From NCBI GenBank assembly GCA_002733945.2, contig NVXO02000015.1, forward strand, positions 16,723-23,954: a DNA stretch of 7,232 nt, given 5' to 3'. Source of the stretch: Sulfurimonas sp. (GTDB lineage: Bacteria; Campylobacterota; Campylobacteria; Campylobacterales; Sulfurimonadaceae). Shown here piece by piece: positions 1-5,745 of this stretch. Made by a program: the position numbers and the translations under genes. The notes under the pieces were generated by a model. That model worked only from the letters and a program-made list of their open reading frames with translations. It did not search any database and had not been told where the DNA came from. The stretch's first letter is position 1; every line of letters begins with the position of its first letter.

Positions 1-575
1 TCTTCTGCAAGTTTTTTAAACTCTTCCATATTGTAAGCTACACCTGAACCACCACCGGCTAGTGTAAATGAAGCACGAGAGATTACGGGAAAACCGATCT
101 CTTTTACTACTTCTATAGCTTCAGGAACTGTGTAAGCATTTTTACTTTTTGGTAAATCCATACCAATTTTAATCATTGCTTCATTAAATGCAGAACGGTC
201 CTCACCCTTATGAATAGCTTCTGGAGTTGCGCCTAAAAACTCTATTCCCTCAAGCATACCTTTTTCATACATAGATGTAGCAACATTAAGAGCAGTCTGA
301 CCACCCATTGTTGGAAGTATTGCATCAACATTTTCTTTCTTTATAATTTCAGCAATCACATCTTCTTTAATTGGTTCGATGTACGTTCTATCTGCGAACT
401 CTGGATCAGTCATAATAGTTGCAGGGTTAGAGTTAATGAGGATTACACGGTAGCCTAACTCTTTAAGAGTCTTAACCGCCTGTGTACCAGAGTAGTCAAA
501 TTCACAGGCCTGACCGATAACAATCGGACCCGAACCTATAAGTAAAATAGTATTAATGTCAGTGCGTTTTGGCAT
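1..575 (-). CDS. carB: Carbamoyl-phosphate synthase large subunit, N-terminal part (partial at window edge)
   Basis: CarB is the synthetase subunit that makes carbamoyl phosphate from bicarbonate, ammonia (channelled from glutamine by CarA) and two ATP, feeding arginine and pyrimidine synthesis in the cytoplasm. Only the first 191 codons are present; the full protein is usually about 1,070-1,090 residues. Visible are the N-terminal pre-ATP-grasp domain, with [20 protein letters not shown] at about residues 11-30 and [11 protein letters not shown] at 87-97, and the beginning of the first ATP-grasp (carboxyphosphate) domain with [10 protein letters not shown] at 169-178. Arg127 (in GEDR) and Arg167 (in ISRAS) line up with E. 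coli Arg129 and Arg169, which contact ATP. The ATG at 573-575 is preceded by GAAGGG with a 5-nt spacer, and the protein begins [11 protein letters not shown] as expected for the family. It lies 84 nt downstream of the MipA/OmpV gene and probably has its own promoter in that gap. Identification is very secure; the rest of the gene lies outside the window. Confidence 0.97.
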   Translation of the reverse strand, partial: MPKRTDINTILLIGSGPIVIGQACEFDYSGTQAVKTLKELGYRVILINSNPATIMTDPEFADRTYIEPIKEDVIAEIIKKENVDAILPTMGGQTALNVATSMYEKGMLEGIEFLGATPEAIHKGEDRSAFNEAMIKIGMDLPKSKNAYTVPEAIEVVKEIGFPVISRASFTLAGGGSGVAYNMEEFKKLAE

Positions 576-580
576 TTTAA

Positions 581-586
581 CCCTTC
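581..586 (-). promoter_or_regulatory. Ribosome binding site of carB
   Basis: On the minus strand GAAGGG lies 5 nt upstream of the carB ATG (TTAAA spacer). It is one of the stronger Shine-Dalgarno matches in the window and fixes the carB start. Confidence 0.75.
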
Positions 587-611
587 AAAATATGTTTATA
601 AAAATTTAATT

Positions 612-617
612 ATTATA
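612..617 (-). promoter_or_regulatory. Candidate sigma-70 -10 box for carB
   Basis: A perfect TATAAT hexamer, in the context AGCTATAATAATT, sits in the 84-nt gap upstream of carB and would start transcription about 30 nt before the ATG. No good TTGACA-like -35 is seen at 16-18 bp; the nearest hexamer is TCAAAT. Campylobacterota vegetative promoters are known to rely on an extended -10 and AT-rich periodic upstream sequence rather than a conserved -35, so this is not disqualifying. In DNA this AT-rich, TATAAT also occurs by chance, so confidence is moderate. The rest of the gap shows no GC-rich hairpin with a T tract, so read-through from the upstream operon remains possible. Confidence 0.5.
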
Positions 618-659
618 GCTAAAGGGCACTTAAAATTTGATGAGTTTTAGGGAAATTTT

Positions 660-1409
660 CTAATACTCAAATGAATATATAAGTGAAACTAATCCAGAAT
701 AGATATAATCACTTTCAATAAGAGGGGAGTTTAATGCACTCGATGGAAGTCTATCTACTCTTAAGTTTACAAGTCCTGAGAGTTTATCAGTAAAAGAATA
801 GTCAATGTATGTTTGAGCACCTAACTGCCATCCTGCTCCAGGTGTAAACTGTGCTCTATCAGCTTTTGCTTCATGCTCTTTTACACCATAGTAGTAGTTC
901 ACAAATTCGTCAGACTCATATATAACAATGATACTTGGGTAAAATGTAAAATCTCCAAGTACAAACTCATCTCCAATTTCTGTTTTAAATAACCAAGACT
1001 CGTATCTAACAAGCATATCAGTTAAAAGCATAGTCTCTATATAAGTATCATTATATGAAGCACTAAATGCTATACCACCCTCAAAAGTAGTCTCTCTCTG
1101 GTCCATGCCCTTGAGGTATTCAGAGTCTTCAGCCTTGTACCCATAAGTACGAGGTTGTGCTGTAAGCGATAAACCCCATGAGAAATCCTCACTCTTATCT
1201 CCTAGAAAATACATTCCAGCACGACTCCATCTCATATAAAAAAGTCCATTATCAAAGAAAATAACAGGGGAAGGCACTAAAAGTGGGTTAACACCTTTGT
1301 ATGGTTGCGTTTGAACATATGGTCCAAGACCAATAGTAATTTTTTGTTTTATTTGTGTCTCTGCTGCATAAAGAGAGAGAGTTAAGAGGGCTAGTACTAT
1401 GTATTTCAT
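660..1409 (-). CDS. MipA/OmpV family outer-membrane protein
   Basis: A 249-residue predicted outer-membrane beta-barrel. Residues 1 to about 15 form a signal peptide (short basic start, hydrophobic IVLALLTLSL, likely cleavage near LYA/AE). The mature part alternates polar and aromatic residues in strand-like segments and ends in SFEY, an aromatic C-terminus typical of barrels. Family marks are an early PYKGVNPLLVPSPVIFFD-like stretch at about 36-53 followed by LFYMRWSRAG, and later YYYGVKEHEA (172-181) followed by PGAGWQLG (190-197), matching the YYGV...PGAG signature of MipA/OmpV proteins. E. coli MipA was named as a scaffold binding the lytic transglycosylase MltA and penicillin-binding protein 1B; other members act as porins or adhesins, so function here is open. 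The ATG overlaps the mreC stop as ATGA and is preceded by AAGGAA with a 6-nt spacer, indicating co-expression with the Mre genes. The family call is good; a murein role is inference from name and context. Confidence 0.82.
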   Translation of the reverse strand: MKYIVLALLTLSLYAAETQIKQKITIGLGPYVQTQPYKGVNPLLVPSPVIFFDNGLFYMRWSRAGMYFLGDKSEDFSWGLSLTAQPRTYGYKAEDSEYLKGMDQRETTFEGGIAFSASYNDTYIETMLLTDMLVRYESWLFKTEIGDEFVLGDFTFYPSIIVIYESDEFVNYYYGVKEHEAKADRAQFTPGAGWQLGAQTYIDYSFTDKLSGLVNLRVDRLPSSALNSPLIESDYIYSGLVSLIYSFEY

Positions 1410-2167
1410 CGAATATTCCTTATCATGTGAAAATAACTAGGGTCATTGCTTTTATAGTAGGGTTCAATAATAGCATTTTGATAGCCTTGGGCTGTTGTTA
1501 CTGAAAGAACACGGCCAACTTTAAGGCCTTTAATAAAAATATTATCAAGACCTGATGTAACAACTTCATCACCATTTTTTATCTTAAACCATGCCGGAAT
1601 GAAGTTGACGATAAGTAAATTATCATTGTTCCCGTGTACAATACCAGGAGCATTTTTATTTCCAACATAAACAGCATAAGCACTTTTAATATCTTGGTTT
1701 AGTAGTGCTAATGGCCGACCCTTTTTTGAAATAACAATACCTGCAACTAGCTCTTTGTAAGCTAATCCATAAATTTTAGAACTATTATAGTCTGGAACTT
1801 CTATCCAAAGACGGTTAAAATTTCCAAATTTTTCATAGGATATTGTACGTACAAGTTCTACATTTGTATTTATTTTTAAAGGTGAGTGGTTTTCTTGGTA
1901 TAAATCATGAATCTCACTTGCTAACTCTTGCATCACAAGATGGTTGTTTTCATATTTTAGAAGGTTTTGTCGTAAATCTTGAATTGTATCTGCTTGAAAA
2001 AAATGTTCATCGAAACTATGTTTAATTGATTGATTGATATTGTGGTAGGAAATCTTTATTGCATTAAGGGAGGAAATAATGGGTGATTGAATAGTATGGG
2101 TATAATACAGAGCACCCACGAGCAGTGCTATGATTACAAAGAGATAGGAAAATAACTCTTTATTCAT
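1406..2167 (-). CDS. mreC: Rod shape-determining protein MreC
   Basis: MreC is the bitopic inner-membrane protein that links cytoplasmic MreB filaments to the RodA/PBP2 elongation machinery in the periplasm. With the start chosen here it has 253 residues: a short cytoplasmic end (MNKEL), one membrane helix at about 5-22, a coiled-coil-like dimerising segment at about 55-93 (DLRQNLLKYENNHLVMQELASE region), then the beta-rich periplasmic domain. The family signature GDEVVTSGL (199-207) followed by FIKGLKVGRVLSV (211-223) is clear. An upstream in-frame ATG at 2243-2245 would add 26 residues ahead of the helix. I prefer the ATG at 2165-2167 because it gives the usual MreC topology and the tight 8-nt overlap with the mreB stop (ATGAATAA). 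The Shine-Dalgarno there is weak (GAG very close to the ATG), which suggests translational coupling to mreB. No mreD follows; the next gene is the MipA/OmpV gene, overlapping by 4 nt. Confidence 0.92.
   Translation of the reverse strand: MNKELFSYLFVIIALLVGALYYTHTIQSPIISSLNAIKISYHNINQSIKHSFDEHFFQADTIQDLRQNLLKYENNHLVMQELASEIHDLYQENHSPLKINTNVELVRTISYEKFGNFNRLWIEVPDYNSSKIYGLAYKELVAGIVISKKGRPLALLNQDIKSAYAVYVGNKNAPGIVHGNNDNLLIVNFIPAWFKIKNGDEVVTSGLDNIFIKGLKVGRVLSVTTAQGYQNAIIEPYYKSNDPSYFHMIRNIR
1416..1421 (-). promoter_or_regulatory. Ribosome binding site of the MipA/OmpV gene, inside mreC
   Basis: AAGGAA lies 6 nt before the ATG, within the last codons of mreC. A strong site combined with an ATGA stop/start overlap lets this gene be translated both by termination-reinitiation and by new initiation. 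Confidence 0.7.
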
Positions 2168-3197
2168 TCTCAAATAGTTCTTGTAATAAATCGATCTCTT
2201 CGAGTGCACGTCCAGTTCCACGAGCAACAGCAAGTAGAGGCTCATCTGCTACAAAAACGGGGATTCTTACAAGAGCTGAGAGGTACTTATCCAGTTGACG
2301 AATAAGTGCTCCCCCTCCTGTTAAAATGATACCATGATTTACAATATCACCTGCTAAGTCAGGAGGCATTTGTTCTAAGACATTACGAAGTGCTTCTGCA
2401 ATTTCTTTGAGTGGTTCTTTCATCGCCTCTCTTGCATCTTCACTTGTTAGTTCAACTGAACTTAGAAGTCCTTCAACCTGGTCACGACCATTTACAGTCA
2501 TTACAAGTTCTTCGTCTAGAACAACAGCTGTTCCAATATTTATCTTAATATCTTCAGCTACTCTTTCACCTATAAGAAGGTTATATTTTTTTCTTACATA
2601 ATTGATAATACCTTGATCAATTTTATCACCAGCAGTTCTAATAGACTTAGAGAGTACAAGACCACCTAAAGAGACAACACCGATTTCAGTAGTACCACCA
2701 CCGATATCAACAACTAAGTTTCCTTGTGGCTCACGGATGTCAATACCTGCTCCAATTGCAGCAGCCATTGGTTCTTCTATAAGAAAAACTTCACGTGCAC
2801 CTGCTGAGAGTGCTGACTCACGAACAGCTTTACGTTCAACCTGTGTAAGACCATAAGGTACACAGATAATGATACGAGGAGATATTAAAGAAGTACGACC
2901 GTGTGCTTTTTCAATAAACTTTCTAATCATTTTCTCAGTCATATCAAAGTCAGCGATAACACCATCCCGCATAGGACGAATAGCTTTGATATTTCCAGGT
3001 GTTTTTCCGACCATTGCTTTGGCTTCATGTCCAACAGCAAGTACTCGTGTTTGACCATATTTTTCTGTTTTTACAGCTACAACAGATGGTTCATTGATAA
3101 TGATTCCACGACCTTTGGCTATTACAATAGTATTTGCAGTTCCTAAGTCAATAGAGAGGTCGTTTGAGAAAAGTCCTATTAGTTTATTAAAAATCAT
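2160..3197 (-). CDS. mreB: Rod shape-determining actin homologue MreB
   Basis: A bacterial actin that polymerises with ATP on the inner face of the cytoplasmic membrane and guides side-wall peptidoglycan synthesis. It has 345 residues, the usual MreB length, and is complete. Actin-fold nucleotide motifs are all present: phosphate-1 loop LSIDLGTANT (14-23), the LIEEPMAAAIGAG segment (139-151) with the likely catalytic glutamate, phosphate-2 VDIGGGTTEIG (163-173), and the adenosine motif GIILTGGGALI (289-299). The N-terminal MIFNKLIGLF looks amphipathic, matching the membrane-binding end of Gram-negative MreB. The ATG is preceded by AAGG with a 9-nt spacer, and this AAGG overlaps the clpX stop codon (TAAGG). 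The gene lies 11 nt after clpX and overlaps mreC by 8 nt, so it is expected to be co-transcribed with both. Identification is essentially certain. Confidence 0.98.
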   Translation of the reverse strand: MIFNKLIGLFSNDLSIDLGTANTIVIAKGRGIIINEPSVVAVKTEKYGQTRVLAVGHEAKAMVGKTPGNIKAIRPMRDGVIADFDMTEKMIRKFIEKAHGRTSLISPRIIICVPYGLTQVERKAVRESALSAGAREVFLIEEPMAAAIGAGIDIREPQGNLVVDIGGGTTEIGVVSLGGLVLSKSIRTAGDKIDQGIINYVRKKYNLLIGERVAEDIKINIGTAVVLDEELVMTVNGRDQVEGLLSSVELTSEDAREAMKEPLKEIAEALRNVLEQMPPDLAGDIVNHGIILTGGGALIRQLDKYLSALVRIPVFVADEPLLAVARGTGRALEEIDLLQELFENE

Positions 3198-3206
3198 ATG
3201 TATCTA

Positions 3207-3210
3207 CCTT
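3207..3210 (-). promoter_or_regulatory. Ribosome binding site of mreB overlapping the clpX stop
   Basis: On the minus strand the clpX stop runs directly into the site as TAAGGTAG, 9 nt from the mreB ATG. Ribosomes finishing clpX would sit on the mreB initiation region. Confidence 0.6.
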
Positions 3211-4453
3211 ATGCTGTTTTCTGTGTTGTTGTTTTAATGTAGACAGGTTCTTTTCCATCGTCTATAACTTCTTTTGTGATGAGCACTTCATATCCGGCAT
3301 GTTCTGGAAGTTCATACATTATATCTATCATATTTTCTTCTAAAATTGCACGAAGTCCACGAGCTCCAGTCTTACGCTTTATTGCTTTTTTTGCAATCGC
3401 TAAAAGTGCACCTTCTTCAAAGTTTAACTCCACTTCATCAATAGCAAAAAGTTTTTGATACTGTCTGATAAGAGAGTTTTTAGGCTCTGTGAGTATACGA
3501 ACCATATCCTCTTCACTAATTTCACTTAGAGATGCGATGATAGGAAGACGACCAACGAGTTCAGGGATAAGACCAAAATGTACTAAGTCATCAGGCTCAA
3601 CCATATCAAATGTAGGTTTTTTCTCATCTTTAGTTTTCTTCTCGTGACCAAAACCTAAGATATTAGCACCTTGCTTGCGTTTAAGTATCTCTTCAAGACC
3701 ATCAAATGCACCACCACAAATAAATAAAATATTTGTAGTATCAATAGATGTAAACTCTTGGTTAGGGTGTTTACGTCCACCTTTTGGTGGAATATTTACA
3801 GAAGAACCTTCTATAATTTTAAGAAGTGCTTGTTGTACACCCTCACCACTTACATCACGAGTGATAGAACGGTTTTCACTCATACGCGCTACCTTATCAA
3901 CTTCATCTAAAAAGATGATTCCTTTTTGAGCACGCTCAACATCACCATCAGCTGATTGGATTAGTTTAGTGAGTATGTTTTCAACATCTTCACCAACATA
4001 ACCTGCTTCAGTTAGACTAGTAGCATCGGCGATAGCGATGGGAACATTTAAAACTCTAGCAATAGTCTGTGCCATAAGTGTTTTACCTGAACCAGTTGGA
4101 CCGATTAAAAGTACATTAGACTTTGCTATCTCAGTATCATCATCAATTATCTGCTGTGTTTTAAATATGCGCTTATAGTGGTTATAAACAGCCACACTTA
4201 AAAGCTTTCTCGCTCTCTCTTGACCGATGATATAATCACCTAAAAAGTTGTTTAACTCTTTTGGAGTCATTAAATTATTTACAGCTTCAAGTAACTCTTC
4301 ATTCTCTTGTATCTGTGTTTCACTCTCATCACCAAACATAATCTTATATGCTGAAACTACGCAGTTCTTACAGATATAAACTCCATTACCAGCTATAAGA
4401 GGATTTACTTCACTCTCGCTCGCATCACAAAAACTACAGTGTCTATTTATCAT
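3209..4453 (-). CDS. clpX: ATP-dependent Clp protease ATP-binding subunit ClpX
   Basis: A AAA+ unfoldase that recognises tagged or adaptor-delivered proteins, unfolds them and threads them into the ClpP peptidase. With the start chosen here it has 414 residues. Domains in order: N-terminal C4 zinc-binding domain with Cys6, Cys9, Cys28 and Cys31; Walker A GPTGSGKT (118-125); pore-1 loop GYVG (151-154); Walker B IIFLDE (179-184); RKH loop (227-229); an LGF loop (266-268) corresponding to the IGF element that docks on ClpP; arginine finger in LVGRLP (about 302); and sensor-2 GAR (363-365). A GTG at 4478-4480 would add nine residues (MESHLREKI) that are simply lpxA sequence in another frame. The ATG at 4451-4453 starts right before the zinc finger and has GAGAGA 7 nt upstream, so I choose it. 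It overlaps the end of lpxA by 11 nt. clpP is not in the window. Confidence 0.97.
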   Translation of the reverse strand: MINRHCSFCDASESEVNPLIAGNGVYICKNCVVSAYKIMFGDESETQIQENEELLEAVNNLMTPKELNNFLGDYIIGQERARKLLSVAVYNHYKRIFKTQQIIDDDTEIAKSNVLLIGPTGSGKTLMAQTIARVLNVPIAIADATSLTEAGYVGEDVENILTKLIQSADGDVERAQKGIIFLDEVDKVARMSENRSITRDVSGEGVQQALLKIIEGSSVNIPPKGGRKHPNQEFTSIDTTNILFICGGAFDGLEEILKRKQGANILGFGHEKKTKDEKKPTFDMVEPDDLVHFGLIPELVGRLPIIASLSEISEEDMVRILTEPKNSLIRQYQKLFAIDEVELNFEEGALLAIAKKAIKRKTGARGLRAILEENMIDIMYELPEHAGYEVLITKEVIDDGKEPVYIKTTTQKTA

Positions 4454-5234
4454 TATTTTTTCTCTCAAATGGGATTCCACGTTTTGTTTTTAAAACAAAG
4501 TCACATAAATCATTAACATAGTGGTTTTTAGTCTCTTCTAGTAGTCTGCTTGCAGTCTCTTTAAGTGGTTGACCCGACTCAAAAAGCTCACGGTAAGCAG
4601 ATTTTAGTACATTGATATCTTCGCGTTCTAGATGACGACGAAGTCCTGTAAGGTTTAAACCTCTTAGATTAGCTCGGTTTCCCTCAGCCATACAAAATGG
4701 TGGTACATCTTGAGCTAGAGCAGAAGCTCCACCTATCATAGCATAGTCACCTATATGGATGAACTGATGAATAGGAGTCATTCCGCCAACTACAACATAA
4801 TCACCAAGCTCAACATGCCCAGCTAAAGTTGCTGCGTTTGCTAAGATACAGTGGTTACCGATGATAACATCGTGACCAAGGTGAACATAACCCATAAAAA
4901 GGTTGTGGTTTCCAACGATAGTCTTACTACCTCCACCCTTTGTCCCCGGGTTAAAAAGTGTAAATTCACGAATAGTATTGTCATCACCTATAATGAGTTC
5001 AACATCTTCACCATTAAACTTTAGGTCTTGAGGGATAGAACCAAGAACAGCATGAGAAAATATTTTATTATTTTTGCCGATAATTGTTTTACCATATATA
5101 CAAGTGTTTGCAGCAATAGTTGTTCCTTCGCCAATAGTCGTTTGACTAGAGATAAAACAAAAAGGACCTATTTCAACATTTTCACCAATAACTGCACCAT
5201 CTTCGATTACGGCTAATTTAGATATTTTATACAT
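4443..5234 (-). CDS. lpxA: Acyl-ACP--UDP-N-acetylglucosamine O-acyltransferase LpxA
   Basis: LpxA catalyses the first step of lipid A synthesis, moving an (R)-3-hydroxyacyl chain from acyl carrier protein onto the 3-position of UDP-GlcNAc in the cytoplasm; it works as a trimer. The 263 residues are the usual length. The N-terminal two-thirds shows the hexapeptide repeats of a left-handed beta-helix ([50 protein letters not shown] and so on), followed by a helical C-terminal domain from about 190. His121 in HLGHDV aligns with the catalytic E. coli His125, and His156 in IHQF with His160. Gly169 falls at the E. coli Gly173 acyl-ruler position, which suggests a long (about C14) chain, by inference. 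The start is 8 nt after the fabZ stop with only a weak AAG-type ribosome site. Some Campylobacterota use the 3-amino sugar UDP-GlcNAc3N instead; the sequence alone does not settle this. Confidence 0.97.
   Translation of the reverse strand: MYKISKLAVIEDGAVIGENVEIGPFCFISSQTTIGEGTTIAANTCIYGKTIIGKNNKIFSHAVLGSIPQDLKFNGEDVELIIGDDNTIREFTLFNPGTKGGGSKTIVGNHNLFMGYVHLGHDVIIGNHCILANAATLAGHVELGDYVVVGGMTPIHQFIHIGDYAMIGGASALAQDVPPFCMAEGNRANLRGLNLTGLRRHLEREDINVLKSAYRELFESGQPLKETASRLLEETKNHYVNDLCDFVLKTKRGIPFERKNNDK
4461..4466 (-). promoter_or_regulatory. Ribosome binding site supporting the ATG start of clpX
   Basis: GAGAGA followed by a 7-nt A-rich spacer precedes the ATG at 4451-4453, within the last codons of lpxA. 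The alternative GTG at 4480 has no purine-rich site at the right distance, only ACAAAACG. This favours the shorter ClpX. Confidence 0.55.
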
Positions 5235-5242
5235 GTTAAGAC

Positions 5243-5692
5243 TTACTTATCAACTATCATAGCTTTAAGCTCTGCTTCACTTGTTAACTTGCCGTCAACA
5301 AATGCTTCGCCTTTAAGTACCCAGATAGGACCTTTGTTTTTTAGTACAGTTATTTTGTACTCTAGTTTATCACCTGGTTTTACAGGGGCACGAAACTTTG
5401 CCTTATCAATACTCATAAAGTAAACAACTTTATTTGCAGTATCTTCGGGAGTTAAATCCATACTTTTAAAAGCAAGAATACCACCAGCTTGTGCCATTCC
5501 TTCTAAAATCATAACACCTGGGTAGATTGGGTGACCGGGGAAGTGTCCTTGAAAAACAGGCTCTGAGATAGATACATTTTTATAAGAGTAAATAACCTCA
5601 CCTTTTACTAGTTCTGTAACACGGTCAACAAGTAAAAAAGGGTATCTGTGAGGTAGTATCTCTTGTATTTCTGTAACATCCATTATCATCAT
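5243..5692 (-). CDS. fabZ: 3-hydroxyacyl-ACP dehydratase FabZ
   Basis: FabZ dehydrates (R)-3-hydroxyacyl-ACP to trans-2-enoyl-ACP in the type II fatty acid elongation cycle. The 149-residue protein has a single hot-dog fold. The N-terminal [17 protein letters not shown] (9-25) is characteristic, and the active-site stretch [20 protein letters not shown] (49-68) places the catalytic His50 and Glu64 14 residues apart, as in characterised FabZ enzymes. Three in-frame ATGs occur at codons 1, 2 and 4; the first is preferred because TAAGG lies 6 nt upstream of it. FabZ competes with LpxA for 3-hydroxyacyl-ACP, so placing them 8 nt apart in one transcript fits a coordinated balance between phospholipid and lipid A. 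It is the first gene after a 48-nt gap with plausible promoter elements, so it probably heads the fabZ-to-MipA operon. Confidence 0.98.
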   Translation of the reverse strand: MMIMDVTEIQEILPHRYPFLLVDRVTELVKGEVIYSYKNVSISEPVFQGHFPGHPIYPGVMILEGMAQAGGILAFKSMDLTPEDTANKVVYFMSIDKAKFRAPVKPGDKLEYKITVLKNKGPIWVLKGEAFVDGKLTSEAELKAMIVDK

Positions 5693-5698
5693 TAAAAG

Positions 5699-5703
5699 CC
5701 TTA
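5699..5703 (-). promoter_or_regulatory. Ribosome binding site of fabZ
   Basis: TAAGG lies 6 nt before the first of three closely spaced in-frame ATGs. It selects codon 1 over codons 2 and 4. Confidence 0.6.
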
Positions 5704-5722
5704 TGTAGTAATATTTTGAGTT

Positions 5723-5745
5723 ATTTTACCCAAATAAAGATTATA
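5723..5745 (-). promoter_or_regulatory. Candidate promoter region for the fabZ-lpxA-clpX-mreBC-mipA operon
   Basis: The 48-nt gap between queH and fabZ is the only non-overlapping, promoter-sized space upstream of six tightly packed genes. A perfect TATAAT at 5740-5745 overlaps the queH stop codon, and a second box, TAAAAT preceded by GGG, lies at 5723-5728. Either would start transcription within the gap and leave a short leader before fabZ. No convincing -35 is seen, which is normal for this phylum. No hairpin terminator is seen after queH, so read-through from the isomerase-queH pair is also possible. Which box is used, if either, cannot be told from sequence. Confidence 0.45.

Noticed and set aside
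625..659. AAAATTT/AAATTTT inverted repeat after the MipA/OmpV gene as a terminator
   Set aside because: The stem has no G or C pairs, the loop is 14 nt, and no clear T tract follows; AT-rich repeats of this kind arise by chance in this DNA.
1843..5216. Short open frames on the plus strand (for example 1843-2025, 2407-2601, 2869-3054, 2901-3146, 3276-3458, 3675-3929, 5028-5216)
   Set aside because: All lie antisense inside strongly identified mreC, mreB, clpX and lpxA genes, overlap each other in different frames, and encode low-complexity Ser/Phe/Ile-rich proteins with no domain sense. They are shadows of the real genes.
4700..5234. Repeated ATYG/IGxN-like hexapeptide coding units as a DNA repeat
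   Set aside because: The periodicity is at protein level only, reflecting the left-handed beta-helix of LpxA; the DNA units are diverged.
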